Source: Streptomyces sp. NBC_00083 (GTDB taxonomy: Bacteria; Actinomycetota; Actinomycetes; Streptomycetales; Streptomycetaceae). From it: a stretch of 64,000 nucleotides of DNA. This document shows positions 45,456 through 54,565 of the stretch, in pieces. Numbering within the stretch: position 1 is the stretch's first letter; each line of letters begins with the position of its first letter. The stretch lies in the NCBI RefSeq assembly GCF_026343295.1, contig NZ_JAPELY010000001.1, forward strand, positions 3,588,735 to 3,652,734, read 5' to 3'. The notes under the pieces are model-generated. The model was not told where the DNA came from, searched no databases, and worked only from the letters and a program-made list of their open reading frames with translations. The position numbers were made by a program, and so were the translations under genes.

Positions 45456-45891
45456 CCGACAGGCGTCAGAACCCATCTTTGAACCCGACTTGGTCTCTTG
45501 CATTCGCCAGATGGGGTGGGCGGAGTAGCCGCATGACGGCGTTACTCCCTTCGTGGTGGGCCCAGTGGGCGCATCTGACGGGGAGGTGGCGTCACGTCAA
45601 CCGGCCTGCTTCTCCACTGACATCACCGAATTGGACATGCCTGAAAGAGCGCTGGGCGGGTACAGGCCGGGACGGTTTGTCTGGAATCTGTCCGCACCAG
45701 GGCTCTTGACGAACCCTCAGCGTGGGAAGTGACCGCGCCGGTTCCGCTCCTGTGGCTCGTCTCGATCCTGCGAGGCCGGATATAGAGCCATGTTTACGGA
45801 CAGTCTCCCCCCTGTCTCAAAAGCCCTCACTGGTCACATGAACCGATCTCTACATTGAGTAATGGATCAACCACGTGATGTAGGGAGCTAT
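45456..45891. other. Intergenic stretch upstream of the glycine-rich protein gene
   Basis: No gene recognised. Holds an 18-bp word AGAACCCATCTTTGAACC near 45,468 that recurs inverted near 50,088. Slightly lower GC than the flanks near 45,780-45,870, where a promoter is expected. Confidence 0.4.
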
Positions 45892-46989
45892 ATGCGCAAG
45901 CACTACCGCGTCCTGGGCGCGCTCGCCCTTCCGGCCGCTCTCACCCTGACGTTGACGTCTCCGGCCGCGCACGCGGACGCGAAGTCGCAGACGGCGGTCA
46001 CCTTCGACACCGTGGGAAGCCACGACTGGACGGTTCCTGAGGGCGTCACGAGCGTCACGCTGGACCTGTGGGGCAGTGGCGGAGGCGCTTCGGGTGGCAC
46101 CGGCGGTGCGGGTGGCGGGGGCGGTGGCGGCGCGTCGGGCACGAAGGGGCTCGTCGGTGCGGGCGGCATGGGTGGCGGCGGTGGCGGTGGCAACGGGGGT
46201 GGTGGCGGTTCCTCCGGCTGGCACTCGGTGTGCACGCTGGCTGTTGCCCCCGGTCAGACGCTCAGGCTGGACGTCAGTGGCGGCGGGAGCGGTGCCGGCG
46301 GCACCGCGGGATCCAACGCTGTCGGCAAGCGGGGCAAGTACGGCACGTTCAAGGCGAGTGGGGGCAGTAACGCGCCTGCCGCCGCCCAGAGTGAGGCATC
46401 TCGCGCGGACAGCCTGGGGGAACTTACCCGGGTCGATCGTGTATTCGTCGAGGACGGGCAGGAGGAAACCCAGCCTCTTGCCGGTGCTGATGGTTCCGGC
46501 GCCATGGTCAAGAAGGGCCCGGTGGGAGCTCCGGGTGGCGGCGGTGGCGGCTGGGGCGCCGCGGGCGCCATCCCCGGTATCCAGGGCTCGGGCGGTTCCG
46601 CCAACGGAACCGGCGGTGCGGGAGCGTCCACCAGCATGGGCGGAGGTAACTTCTGCCAGGGCCGGATGACGGACATCGACGGGCAGTTCTTCTGGCCGAC
46701 GGCTGCGGATGGGCAGGGCGGGACGGTCGGCGCGGACGGCCGCTGGGGCAACAGCGGCGGTGACCCCAACGGCGGGACCGGCGGCGCTGGAGGTAAGGGC
46801 GGCAGCATCGACCCCCGCGGCTACGGTGACGGCGGCACCGGCGGTAAGGGCGGCGACGGCGGTACGGGTGGTCTGGGCGGCGAGACCGCGGGCGCGGACG
46901 GCGCGGACGGCAGCGCGGGTCAGGACGGCGCGAGGGGCGGCGACGGCCACTCCGGCGCGGCGATCATCACCTACCGCACCACCTCCTGA
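45892..46989 (+). CDS. Secreted glycine-rich repeat protein
   Basis: A 365-residue exported protein: signal peptide (HYRVLGALALPAALTLTLTS ending AAHADA), then a short beta region QTAVTFDTVGSHDWTVPEGV and a body of GGxGG tracts (GGTGGAGGGGGGGASG, GGTGGKGGDGGTGGLGG) with four Cys in two places. Ends in a beta-strand HSGAAIITYRTTS that closes the fold, as in other bacterial glycine-rich surface proteins. AGGGAG 6 bases before ATG 45892. Probably a wall-associated or extracellular structural protein. Confidence 0.8.
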   Translation: MRKHYRVLGALALPAALTLTLTSPAAHADAKSQTAVTFDTVGSHDWTVPEGVTSVTLDLWGSGGGASGGTGGAGGGGGGGASGTKGLVGAGGMGGGGGGGNGGGGGSSGWHSVCTLAVAPGQTLRLDVSGGGSGAGGTAGSNAVGKRGKYGTFKASGGSNAPAAAQSEASRADSLGELTRVDRVFVEDGQEETQPLAGADGSGAMVKKGPVGAPGGGGGGWGAAGAIPGIQGSGGSANGTGGAGASTSMGGGNFCQGRMTDIDGQFFWPTAADGQGGTVGADGRWGNSGGDPNGGTGGAGGKGGSIDPRGYGDGGTGGKGGDGGTGGLGGETAGADGADGSAGQDGARGGDGHSGAAIITYRTTS

Positions 46990-47084
46990 CCCACACAGCA
47001 CTCGGCGGTGGCCTCCCCGGCAGCAGCACGGGGAGGGCACCGCCATATCCGGCCGGGGCTGGGAGCAGCGCCAGGCGCGCCGTT

Positions 47085-47693
47085 TTACCAGGTGGTGATG
47101 CGGAAGCGGTCCTGGGGGTTGTTGTCGTGCTGGATCACGTTGCAGATGGATGCGGCTTTGGTGTCGAAGGCGCAGCTGAGGTGGTCGCGGACGGTGCGTG
47201 CCGGGCGGCCTCCGAAGGAGGGCCCTCCGCCGCCTCCCGCGGCGGGCTGGGCGGCCTGGGTGTATTCGGGGCCGTAGATGAGGTCGCCGTTGCGGTTGCC
47301 CATGCCGTGTTCCCAGCTCTGGCGGTCCTTCATGTCGGGGCTGCAGAGCATGAGTTCGAGGCTGCGGGTGTCCATGTCGGGGCGCAGGTTCTTGGAAGTG
47401 GCGCAGCGCTTGGGGTGGGAGAGGGGGGTGAGGTGGCCGGTCGCCTTGTCCCAGCGCCACTTCTGCCGCTGGTCCTTGGCGTTGCAGGGCCGCGGGACGA
47501 GGTTGTAGTGCTCGGTGCCGCCGACGGTGCTCTTCTCGGCGGCGAGGCAGTTGCGCGGGTCGCTGGGGCCGGCTCCGTGGGAGGTGATCTTGAGGTCGGC
47601 TCCTTCGGTGAAGGGGTCGGCGAGTGCGGGTGCGGCCGCGGCGAGGGTGGCGGCGCAGACCGCGGTGGCGAGGACGACGTTCTTGATCATCAT
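47085..47693 (-). CDS. Secreted ricin-type beta-trefoil lectin domain protein
   Basis: A 202-residue exported protein: signal peptide to ALADPF near residue 27, then RNCLAAEKST, QRQKWRWDKATGHLTPLSHP (QxW motif) and KRCATSKNL, the ricin-B carbohydrate-binding trefoil; six Cys suggest disulfides. A Gly/Pro linker leads to SCAFDTKAASICNVIQHD. Convergent with the glycine-rich protein gene, suggesting a pair of extracellular proteins at this locus. Confidence 0.75.
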   Translation of the reverse strand: MMIKNVVLATAVCAATLAAAAPALADPFTEGADLKITSHGAGPSDPRNCLAAEKSTVGGTEHYNLVPRPCNAKDQRQKWRWDKATGHLTPLSHPKRCATSKNLRPDMDTRSLELMLCSPDMKDRQSWEHGMGNRNGDLIYGPEYTQAAQPAAGGGGGPSFGGRPARTVRDHLSCAFDTKAASICNVIQHDNNPQDRFRITTW

Positions 47694-47860
47694 GTCCGGC
47701 TCAACGACGGCCCGGCTTCGGAGTTACCCGCAGAGGCGGCCGCCGCTTTGGAGGTCGCCCCGCGCGCCCTGCCGGCAGCAGGGCAAGCCCGACAGCTGCT
47801 CGGCGCCGACCGCGAAGTCACGGAACCCGGCCCGCAGTGCAGGGCCGCCCGACCCCCGAC

Positions 47861-48718
47861 TCATACAGCGCGAACGGTTTGCGCCGGCCGCGGCCGTGCT
47901 GCGTCAGGGTGGACCGCGGGCCGGGTGAGCCGGCGCGTCATGAGCGTGATCGCGGCAAGAGTCAGCATCGTCTCCGAGTGGCCAGGCAGGGTCTCGTAGT
48001 CGCGTACGTTCCGGCGCGCGTGAAGCAACCACGCCATACTGCGCTCTACCACCCAGCGGCGCGGCAACAGCACGCACCCCTTGGCTCCTTTGGGCCTGCT
48101 CACGGTTTTGATCGTCAGGTGGAGATAGACCTTGGCCCAGTCGATGAGAGTGCCGGCGTACGCGAGATCGGCCCAGACGATCGTGATCTCAGGGTGCATC
48201 AGCCGCAGCCGGAAGAGGACTTCGCGAGCCGCAACGCTGTCGTGGACGTCAGCCCGGGTGACCATGAGGAACACTGGCAGCCCCTTCAGATCGACGACGA
48301 CGTGCCGCTTTCTCCCGGGAGTCTTCTTGCCTGCGTCGTAGCCTGAAGTGGAGCGCGGGACCGTGGCGGCGACCTTCATCGACTGCGAGTCGAGCACGAC
48401 CGCCACTGGGTGCGGGGAGGTACCCATCGCGCGGCGGACCCGGCGGCGCGGCTGGTCACGGATAAGGTTGAAGACTCCGGCCGACGACCAGCGGGTGAAG
48501 AACCCGAACACCGTCTTGAACGGCGGGTAGTCGCTGGGCAGGGCACTCCACTTGCAGCCCGAGTCAACGAGATAGCGGAGCGCGTCGACAATCTCCCGCC
48601 GGGGATGCGCTTCCGGACGGCCCCCGCGCGCGGTCTGGCAAGCGGGCACCGGTAGCAGCGGCTCGATCAGCAGCCATTCCAGGTCTGTAGTGTCCGAGGG
48701 ATACCGCCTCCGGCGCAT
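47861..48718 (-). mobile_element. IS5-family insertion sequence transposase, full length
   Basis: A ~285-residue transposase: MRRRRYPSDTTDLEWLLIEP, DALRYLVDSGCKWSALPSDY, VVLDSQSMKVAATV (first Asp), VTRADVHDSVAAREVL, ITIVWADLAYAGTL (second Asp) and WVVERSMAWLLHARRNVRDYE (E with the YREK-like R/E block). The DDE set is complete, so it may be active. It interrupts the 3' end of the HTH gene at about 48,735. Terminal inverted repeats were not resolved by eye. The ATG coordinate is uncertain by one base. Confidence 0.85.
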
Positions 48719-48734
48719 AAGACCGCCCCCTGTC

Positions 48735-49148
48735 CCGCCAAGCGATGAGGTCGAGGGTCGACTCGACGGAGTTGAGCTGTGCGACGATATGGCGCACCCG
48801 CTTGTCTTGCGGGTCCAGGGGGGCGTGCCGGGCGAAGGTGCCGGTGACCAGCCGGCGAACCTCTGTGAGCAGCACATACACTCTGACCGTCTCGTACGAT
48901 TCCAGCTCGTTGGGATCGGCGGTGAACTGGTAGCCGTCCCCACGGGTGTAGATCACCGGGGGCCATCCCCTCGTCATGATGATGTCGCGCATCATGGCCA
49001 TGCCCGACTGCACTTAAATGCGGGAGAGTTGAGTGGCCCGCATCAGCTGGGGCATGTGAAGCCCGGCCGGGCGGGCCTGCATGAGCACTCGCCAGATGAC
49101 TTCAGCGTGTCCCCGTGCCGCGTCGCCCCGGTGCCGTGACCGGGGCAT
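48735..49148 (-). pseudogene. Winged-helix DNA-binding protein gene with in-frame TAA, cut by the IS
   Basis: From ATG 49148 the frame reads GHAEVIWRVLMQARPAGLHM and PQLMRATQLSRI, a TAA at 49016-49014, then in the same frame MAMMRDIIMTRGWPPVIYTR and DGYQFTADPNELESYETVRV, and LNSVESTLDLIAWRDRG up to the IS border. The HTH-then-wing layout matches small regulators on streptomycete elements that follow DUF6192 genes. Its start lies 3 bases after the stop of the DUF6192 gene. Confidence 0.6.
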
Positions 49149-49150
49149 GT

Positions 49151-50059
49151 CTACTCGCCTAGCAAGAGCTTCGAGAGTTCCTCGTCCACGTCCACCTCTC
49201 CGGTGTCCACGGCTGTGGTTATCCACTCGCAGGTAGCGCGGACACGGTCGATGTTGCGGTGCACCGTGTTGCGCTCGTCCTCGGAGAAGCGGCGCTCACC
49301 CAGTGACGGCACGATCCGGCCCGTGGCCGCGACGAACCGCTGGCAAGCGCCGACCAGGTCCAAGAACTCCAACGTGTGGTTGAGCCGGCGCACCGTCGGC
49401 CCGAACGGGTCCTCGGTGCCGCTGAGTTCCCGTTCCTGTGCGGCGCGGATCTGCCGGGGCTGCTCTACCTGTGCGTGATTCACCTGATGGCGGGCGGTGT
49501 CGTCGGTCATGGCCTTGAACGCCACCGACGGCCGCCGCAGCAGATCGGTCGCAACCTGGGTGGCGACCTGCTCGTCGCCGACCAGGTCATGCACGGCCTC
49601 GATCTTCTCCTGCACAGTCTCCGGGCCCGGTCCGTGGTAGCCGACTCGTTGCCGGGACGTCTCCGGTGTCCACCGCCGCCTTCCCGTCCGCTCGTCCAGC
49701 GGCGGCGTCTTGATCGCCGTCCAGCGTTCCTCCGGATCGGACATCGCGGCAAGAGTCTGGTGCGTACTGAATGCCGCCCCCGGGCACCGGTGCCGCTCGG
49801 GCCATCGGCTGGCCACCCACCGGTACGACTTGAGCGTCTGCTCCGTACTGGGCACGTCAATCCACCCCCTGCCAGGCTGAAGCACGGCCCGGTGACCGTG
49901 AGAGGTAACTCCAACCGCCCGGCACCCGGCTGAAATCCGCCCATCGACCCGTGCCGCAAAGGCGTGGCACGTCAGCGTCTGATGCACCGGAAAGCGCTCC
50001 GCGAAGCCCTCTACTGAACTACCGCGGACAAAGAGTCTTGCGCACAACGAGACCTCCAC
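49151..50059 (-). CDS. DUF6192 family protein, possibly N-terminally truncated
   Basis: The recognisable part begins near 49,880: LKSYRWVASRWPERHRCPGA, FSTHQTLAAMSDPEERW, TPETSRQRVGYHGPGPETVQ, and EKIEAVHDLVGDEQVATQVATDLLRRPSV, the DUF6192 pattern of plasmid and integrative-element proteins. The upstream ~60 residues do not match, and the usual N-terminal domain before SYRWVASRW is missing, so the 5' end may be replaced. The C-terminal half (EFLDLVGACQRFVAATGRIV...) is intact. Followed at once by the HTH gene. Confidence 0.65.
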   Translation of the reverse strand: MEVSLCARLFVRGSSVEGFAERFPVHQTLTCHAFAARVDGRISAGCRAVGVTSHGHRAVLQPGRGWIDVPSTEQTLKSYRWVASRWPERHRCPGAAFSTHQTLAAMSDPEERWTAIKTPPLDERTGRRRWTPETSRQRVGYHGPGPETVQEKIEAVHDLVGDEQVATQVATDLLRRPSVAFKAMTDDTARHQVNHAQVEQPRQIRAAQERELSGTEDPFGPTVRRLNHTLEFLDLVGACQRFVAATGRIVPSLGERRFSEDERNTVHRNIDRVRATCEWITTAVDTGEVDVDEELSKLLLGE

Positions 50060-50102
50060 TGTGGCGCGTGCACGAGATCAGCAGAGGTTCAAAGATGGGT
50101 TC

Positions 50103-50390
50103 TCAGGAGTCGCCGATGGAGTCGAAGCCGCGCATCGGCGTGAGTTCCTGCGCGCACCCGCACGGCGTGCACAGCCGCGTCCCCGGGTTCTCCGCGGCGT
50201 CCAGGGCGCGCTGCACATCGAGCAGCGGCGCGTCCTGCGGCGCTGCCTCGCGGTCCGGCGCGTGCAGCACGCCGCGCGCCGGGCCCCGGCCCTCGCGCAC
50301 CTTCGCCGGCGGGCGCCGTGTAGGCGCAGGCGGCGAGTGATGCTGACGGCGGTTGGGCTGGTCATGGTGGGGAGCGTCCGCAATGGACAT
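50103..50390 (-). CDS. Small conserved hypothetical protein
   Basis: A 95-residue polar protein: MSIADAPHHDQPNRRQHHSP, a Pro/Arg-rich middle, and a C-terminal TRLCTPCGCAQELTPMRGFD with three Cys in a CxxCxC array that may bind zinc. AGGGGG lies 5 bases before ATG 50390. Similar small proteins occur beside element genes in Streptomyces; role unknown. A same-frame extension upstream to 50501 is possible. Confidence 0.5.
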   Translation of the reverse strand: MSIADAPHHDQPNRRQHHSPPAPTRRPPAKVREGRGPARGVLHAPDREAAPQDAPLLDVQRALDAAENPGTRLCTPCGCAQELTPMRGFDSIGDS

Positions 50391-50639
50391 GAGTCCCCCT
50401 ATGGGTGCAGACGGGCCAGGGTGATGGCCTGCGCTAGGAGCGCAGCGTCCGCAGGGAGTCGCCGTGCGGTCGGCCGTCCTTGTAGGGGTAGTAGTACTCA
50501 TCAGCTCGAGGTGGCTGTGAGAAAGAGCGCATTGCACAGGGGGCGGTTGGTTCCCCTGGTTGTGGAGGCCATGGCCTTCACCTCTCGCTCATGCATGGGA
50601 GGCGGACCATGGACCATGCGGGACGCAAGGGTGGCAGCG

Positions 50640-50864
50640 TCAGGCAGGCAGAGGCACGATGCTCACCGCACGGTAGGCGTAACCGTCTTGTCTGAAGCCG
50701 GGGGCTTCCCACGCGAGGTTCACTTGCTGTCCGGACGACAGAGCGCGGAAGCCGGTCATCTGGATGGTGGAGTAATGGCCGAAACAACCGCCGGGGGTCT
50801 CGGGCGAGTCGAGCACCCCCCACCCCTCCTCGTCGCTCCACCATCGGACAGTCGCAGTCACCAT
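50640..50864 (-). CDS. Cold-shock-domain-like small protein
   Basis: A 74-residue OB-fold protein: TATVRWWSDEEGWGVLDSPE then GCFGHYSTIQMTGFRALSSG and QVNLAWEAPG. The arrangement is that of a cold-shock domain, but the RNP-1 core KGYGFI is changed to EGWGVL and the RNP-2 is weak, as in the divergent CspA-like proteins of Streptomyces. It may still bind nucleic acid. Confidence 0.7.
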   Translation of the reverse strand: MVTATVRWWSDEEGWGVLDSPETPGGCFGHYSTIQMTGFRALSSGQQVNLAWEAPGFRQDGYAYRAVSIVPLPA

Positions 50865-50941
50865 GACCGAAACCTTACGAGTTCTGAGGCGCCCACCACA
50901 GGAGATCGGGATCTTTCAAGATTCCCGGCGGCGTCGGGTTC

Positions 50942-51230
50942 TCAGGGTCTGGTGAGGATGTCGTGGGTGCCGATGCGACGCCAGATGACGTGCGGGGTGT
51001 CTGGGCGACGTGGCGGCCCGATTGCCACGTGGCGCGCCCTGCGAGTCCGGTGTCCATGGACCAGGTGAGTTCGTAGATGCCGGTCGCCCGTCGAACGCGC
51101 TTGACGCGGAGGCCGGGGCGGAAGCTGCCGGTGCGTAGGTCCTCGACGAAGGCCGCCACGGTGCGGTGGAGCTTGCGGCGCTGTTCGGTGCCGGTCCGGG
51201 CCTGGGCCAGCTTCTCCGAAGCGCATGCTG
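50942..51230 (-). pseudogene. RelE/ParE-like toxin-type gene, frameshifted
   Basis: One frame gives KLHRTVAAFVEDLRTGSFRP then LRVKRVRRATGIYELTWSMD; the ending HVIWRRIGTHDILTRP is in another frame, so there is an indel near 51,010. Combined they match a streptomycete family with the compact beta-sheet and terminal HxIWRRIGTH of RelE-like proteins. No antitoxin gene recognised beside it. Confidence 0.5.
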
Positions 51231-51480
51231 ACGATGTGGCGCTCCCGTGGTCGAGCCGGCCCACGAGCGGGGCCAGCTCGCCATGCCCCGCACAACCAAG
51301 AGGCCACCTGGCCGGCTGAACCGGCGACCGCCCCGGTCCCGCACTATGTCCTCTGCGAGAGGGGGCGTCCGCCCCGGCGGGCAGCTGATCACCTCGGCGG
51401 AGTGACCGTGTTTCTTGACCGATCCACCCGGCGGGGGCGCAGGCCCCAGCGGATGGGGGCACTCTTCGTAGGTGCGGTGA

Positions 51481-52170
51481 TCAGTTTTGCAGGCGGGCCA
51501 GGAGTACGGGATGGTCTGCCAGGGCTGATTCCAGCATGGCGCGGGCATGGGGCTCGAAGGAAGCGAGGTCGGCCGATGTCCAGTCGATGCCGCCCAGTGG
51601 TGGTTGCGGGTCGTATTCGATGAAGAGTTGGACGGTGCGGGCGGTCTGCTTTCCTGCGAGGCGTTCGACCAGGTGAAGCGCCATATCGATTCCGGCCGAG
51701 ACTCCGGCGGCGGTGAGTACGGGTCCGGCATCGACCCAGCGTTCGGCGACAGGGGTGGCGCCGAACTTGGCCAGCAGGTCGCGGAAGCCCCAGTGGGTGG
51801 TGGCCTGACGTCCGTTGAGCAGGCCGGCGGCGCCGAGGATCAGTGAGCCGGTGCACACGGAGCCGACGATCTCGGCCGTTCGCGCGGCCTTGCGGATCCA
51901 ATTCAGCAGGGGCTCGTTGGCCAGAGCCGCGAGGGTCGGCTCGGTTCCGCCGGGCACGATCAGTGCGTAGGGCTCGGCGACTTGGTCGAATGTGTGGCTC
52001 GGTGTCAGCTTCAACGGGGTATCGGTGTCCAGGGGCTTGAGTTCCGGGCCGACGACGACCACCTCGAACGACGGGTCGAGCTGGGTCAGAGCCGCCAGCA
52101 CCTGAAGCGGCCCTACGAGGTCGAGCGGGGTGATGCCGGGGTAGAGCACGAGAGCGAGCGTCTTGGTCAT
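51481..52170 (-). CDS. DJ-1/PfpI family protein (isocyanide-hydratase-like)
   Basis: A 229-residue protein: LALVLYPGITPLDLVGPLQV at the start, VPGGTEPTLAALANEPLL, and the nucleophile elbow EIVGSVCTGSLILGAAGLLNG (Cys with the family E). HWGFRDLLAKFG and TAAGVSAGIDMALHLVERLA follow, as in InhA-type isocyanide hydratases. Divergent from the GlxA-type regulator, which probably controls it. Confidence 0.88.
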   Translation of the reverse strand: MTKTLALVLYPGITPLDLVGPLQVLAALTQLDPSFEVVVVGPELKPLDTDTPLKLTPSHTFDQVAEPYALIVPGGTEPTLAALANEPLLNWIRKAARTAEIVGSVCTGSLILGAAGLLNGRQATTHWGFRDLLAKFGATPVAERWVDAGPVLTAAGVSAGIDMALHLVERLAGKQTARTVQLFIEYDPQPPLGGIDWTSADLASFEPHARAMLESALADHPVLLARLQN

Positions 52171-52269
52171 TGCGTCACCTTCGGCTCCTGGTCGAAGGGA
52201 GGCCAGGGGAGGGCCGGTAGCTCGTCTGGATTCTTGGGATGCAAGTCATTCCGACATAGGGTCCGTGTC

Positions 52270-53229
52270 ATGGAGCAACGACGGGTGGTTGTGGTCGGGT
52301 ACGACCAGGCGGAGTTGCTGGACATCGCCTGCGTGACGACGAGCTTGATCACGGCCAACCGGCTCGGGGCCAGCCCCGCCTACGCCGTGGATGTAGCCAC
52401 GCCCGGAGGACGCGCGGTCACCTGCGAGGCGGGTCTGACGCTGCAGGGCCAGCGTTTCCTGGAACGAGTGAAGGGCCCCCTGGACACGATGATCGTCTCG
52501 GGAGGCTTGGGCCATGAGGCTGCGGCGGACAGTCCTCTGATCATCGGCCACATCCGACGCCTGGCCAGGGAGAGCCGCAGGGTCGCCTCGGTATGCACGG
52601 GGGCCACCGTCCTGGCGGCTGCCGGCCTCCTGGACGGCAAACGCGCCACGACGCACTGGTCGTACGCCCAGCAACTTGCCTGCAACTACCCGGAGATCGA
52701 CGTGGATCCCGCACCGATCTACATTCGCGACGGCCGCGTCTCCACCGCCGCGGGCGTCACCAGCGCCCTGGACCTGACGCTTGCCTTCATCGAAGAGGAC
52801 CACGGCTCGGAGTTGGCGCGCGGGGTGGCCCGCGGCCTGGTCACGTATCTGCACCGGCCCGGCAACCAGGCACAGATGAGCATGTTCACGACTGCCCCAG
52901 CACTCACGAATGGGCTGGTCAGGAGGGTAGTTGATCACATCGTCGGCCACCTGGCCGGCGACTTGAGCGCCACCGCACTGGCAGCCTACGCGGGGGTGAG
53001 CGAACGTCACCTGACCCGTCTGTTCATCGACCAGCTCGGACAGGCACCTGGCCGGTTCGTCCGGAACGCGCGCACCGAGGCGGCCGCCCAGCTTCTGGCC
53101 TCCACCTCGCTACCCATGGCGAGGGTGGCCGCACGGTGCGGCTTCGGATCAGCCGAAACGCTCCGCCAGGCGTTCGCCGGCCGTTATGGCACATCGCCGT
53201 CACGCTACCGCGCAACGCAAAGCACATAA
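52270..53229 (+). CDS. GlxA-type AraC family regulator (DJ-1 sensor domain)
   Basis: A 319-residue protein: residues 1-~175 form a DJ-1/PfpI-like domain (VVVVGYDQAELLDIACVTTS, RVASVCTGATVLAAAGLLDG), and the C-terminal ~100 residues hold the AraC HTH pair (LAAYAGVSERHLTRLFIDQL, VAARCGFGSAETLRQAFAG). Divergent from the DJ-1/PfpI gene across ~100 bases. Such regulators sense small metabolites through the N-terminal domain. Confidence 0.9.
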   Translation: MEQRRVVVVGYDQAELLDIACVTTSLITANRLGASPAYAVDVATPGGRAVTCEAGLTLQGQRFLERVKGPLDTMIVSGGLGHEAAADSPLIIGHIRRLARESRRVASVCTGATVLAAAGLLDGKRATTHWSYAQQLACNYPEIDVDPAPIYIRDGRVSTAAGVTSALDLTLAFIEEDHGSELARGVARGLVTYLHRPGNQAQMSMFTTAPALTNGLVRRVVDHIVGHLAGDLSATALAAYAGVSERHLTRLFIDQLGQAPGRFVRNARTEAAAQLLASTSLPMARVAARCGFGSAETLRQAFAGRYGTSPSRYRATQST

Positions 53230-54035
53230 CCGGCACCGGTGTCCATCGGTTCGATCATTCGCGCAGCCTCGCGAGCAGAATGCCGTATGCGGCGCTCTCG
53301 GGGTCGGTGGCGGTCGCCATGAGTCTTTCGCTCGACGCGAGTTGTCGGCACCGCCGCCTGCAGGTGCGTGACCATCGGTGCTGCGCTGCCCGCTTGAGCT
53401 CGCCGTCGTGGCCGACACTCGTGTATGCCGCTTCTGTACGCCGGGAGCCTCGTTCTCCTCGAGTTCGGGGGTGCGCCGCGGGACCTGAAGAACCTGTGGC
53501 CGCCCGAGCCGCGGTACAGCGCGGGCGGCAAGACTGCGGGGGGACAAGGGCACTGTCGAGAACCGTTTCAGGACCGCCGTCTGCAACGGGCAGGTGGCCC
53601 CTCGGCGACGCGCGCCACGCGATCGCAAGCGACTGGACCGCTGCACTGGCCGCCGTCGGACCGCCTTCGATAAAAACGGCAGCTGATCCCCGTAACCCGA
53701 GGCGAGATCGTCATCGACTTCGGCCGTACGTTCTTCTGATGCCAGGTGCGCCAAGGATCCGTACTCGTCGGATGCTCCACTCGCTACTCGACGCGCTGCG
53801 CGGCGTCTCGTGCAGCGCTGGTGACGACACTGAGCAGACTCCGGCCAGGAACCGCCCCGCCCGCCTCGGCTCCTACACGCCCTGGCCCGACGGGCTCCGG
53901 GGCTGGGTGAACCGACGGACCCCCTGACGACGGCGCCCTCACTAGGACTTATCCGGGCGATCTCTGGGGGCAGAGGCGCCCAGCACCCGTGAATCTCGTT
54001 ACCGAGGGTCTTGTCCAGTGAGGTAGAAGGGCGGC
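53230..54035 (+). pseudogene. Region with a relic of a small HNH-like secreted-protein gene
   Basis: Plus-strand pieces in three frames around 53,440-53,670: LVLLEFGGAPRDLKNLWP, then DTVENRFRTAVCNGQV, then GDARHAIASDWTAALAAVG. Together they match the C-terminal half of a small streptomycete protein with the D-H-L-x-P-L-E-x-G-G layout. The rest of the interval carries no recognised gene or RNA. Confidence 0.5.
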
Positions 54036-54509
54036 ATGGACACCACCGTACTTGAGCAGATGCTGGACGAGACCTTCGATCACGCCGTCGTGCACCACGG
54101 ATACACCAACTACATGCGCGACTACGAGGTCATCATCTACGCGACGGCTGATCCCCGAACCGGCATCGCGCCGTCCCACCTGCGGTATCTCTTCCGGTAC
54201 TGCGTCGAGGCCCGGTGCGATACGTCAGTGTCGGCGGAGATCTGGCGGGTTTCTTTGGACGACCGGCTCATCGACCACGAGACTGGTGTCGACCTCGATG
54301 GATATGTCTGGGGGGCGAAGTGGCACTGCCTGTACCCGGGATCCAAACTCCTCCCCGGGTCGGAGGCGACCCAACACTGGTCGAAGGCCCTTGGGATCGA
54401 CTTCCATGAGGTACGCATTGAGACGAACGCGCACAACCTGACCCTTCTCTTCTCTGACCTTCAGGTGAGCGAGGTCCCGTTGGGATACGCCCCCTTCGTC
54501 GTGGATTAG
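54036..54509 (+). CDS. YxiG-like domain protein
   Basis: A 157-residue protein: EQMLDETFDHAVVHHGYTNY then MRDYEVIIYATADPRTGIAP, LRYLFRYCVEARCDTS, DGYVWGAKWHCLYPG and RIETNAHNLTLLFSDLQVSE. The full length matches the YxiG-like family found near polymorphic-toxin or immunity genes in actinobacteria and bacilli. Biochemical role unknown. Confidence 0.75.
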   Translation: MDTTVLEQMLDETFDHAVVHHGYTNYMRDYEVIIYATADPRTGIAPSHLRYLFRYCVEARCDTSVSAEIWRVSLDDRLIDHETGVDLDGYVWGAKWHCLYPGSKLLPGSEATQHWSKALGIDFHEVRIETNAHNLTLLFSDLQVSEVPLGYAPFVVD

Positions 54510-54565
54510 AAATCAGGGTTCGTGTGATCTTGTGACTTGGGCTTGTCCAGGTCGTTCTCCCTGTC

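Noticed and set aside
49151..50059. Use of the 302-codon frame start as the true DUF6192 start
   Set aside because: The first ~60 residues do not match the family and the conserved N-terminal domain is absent, so the listed start is only the outer limit of the frame.
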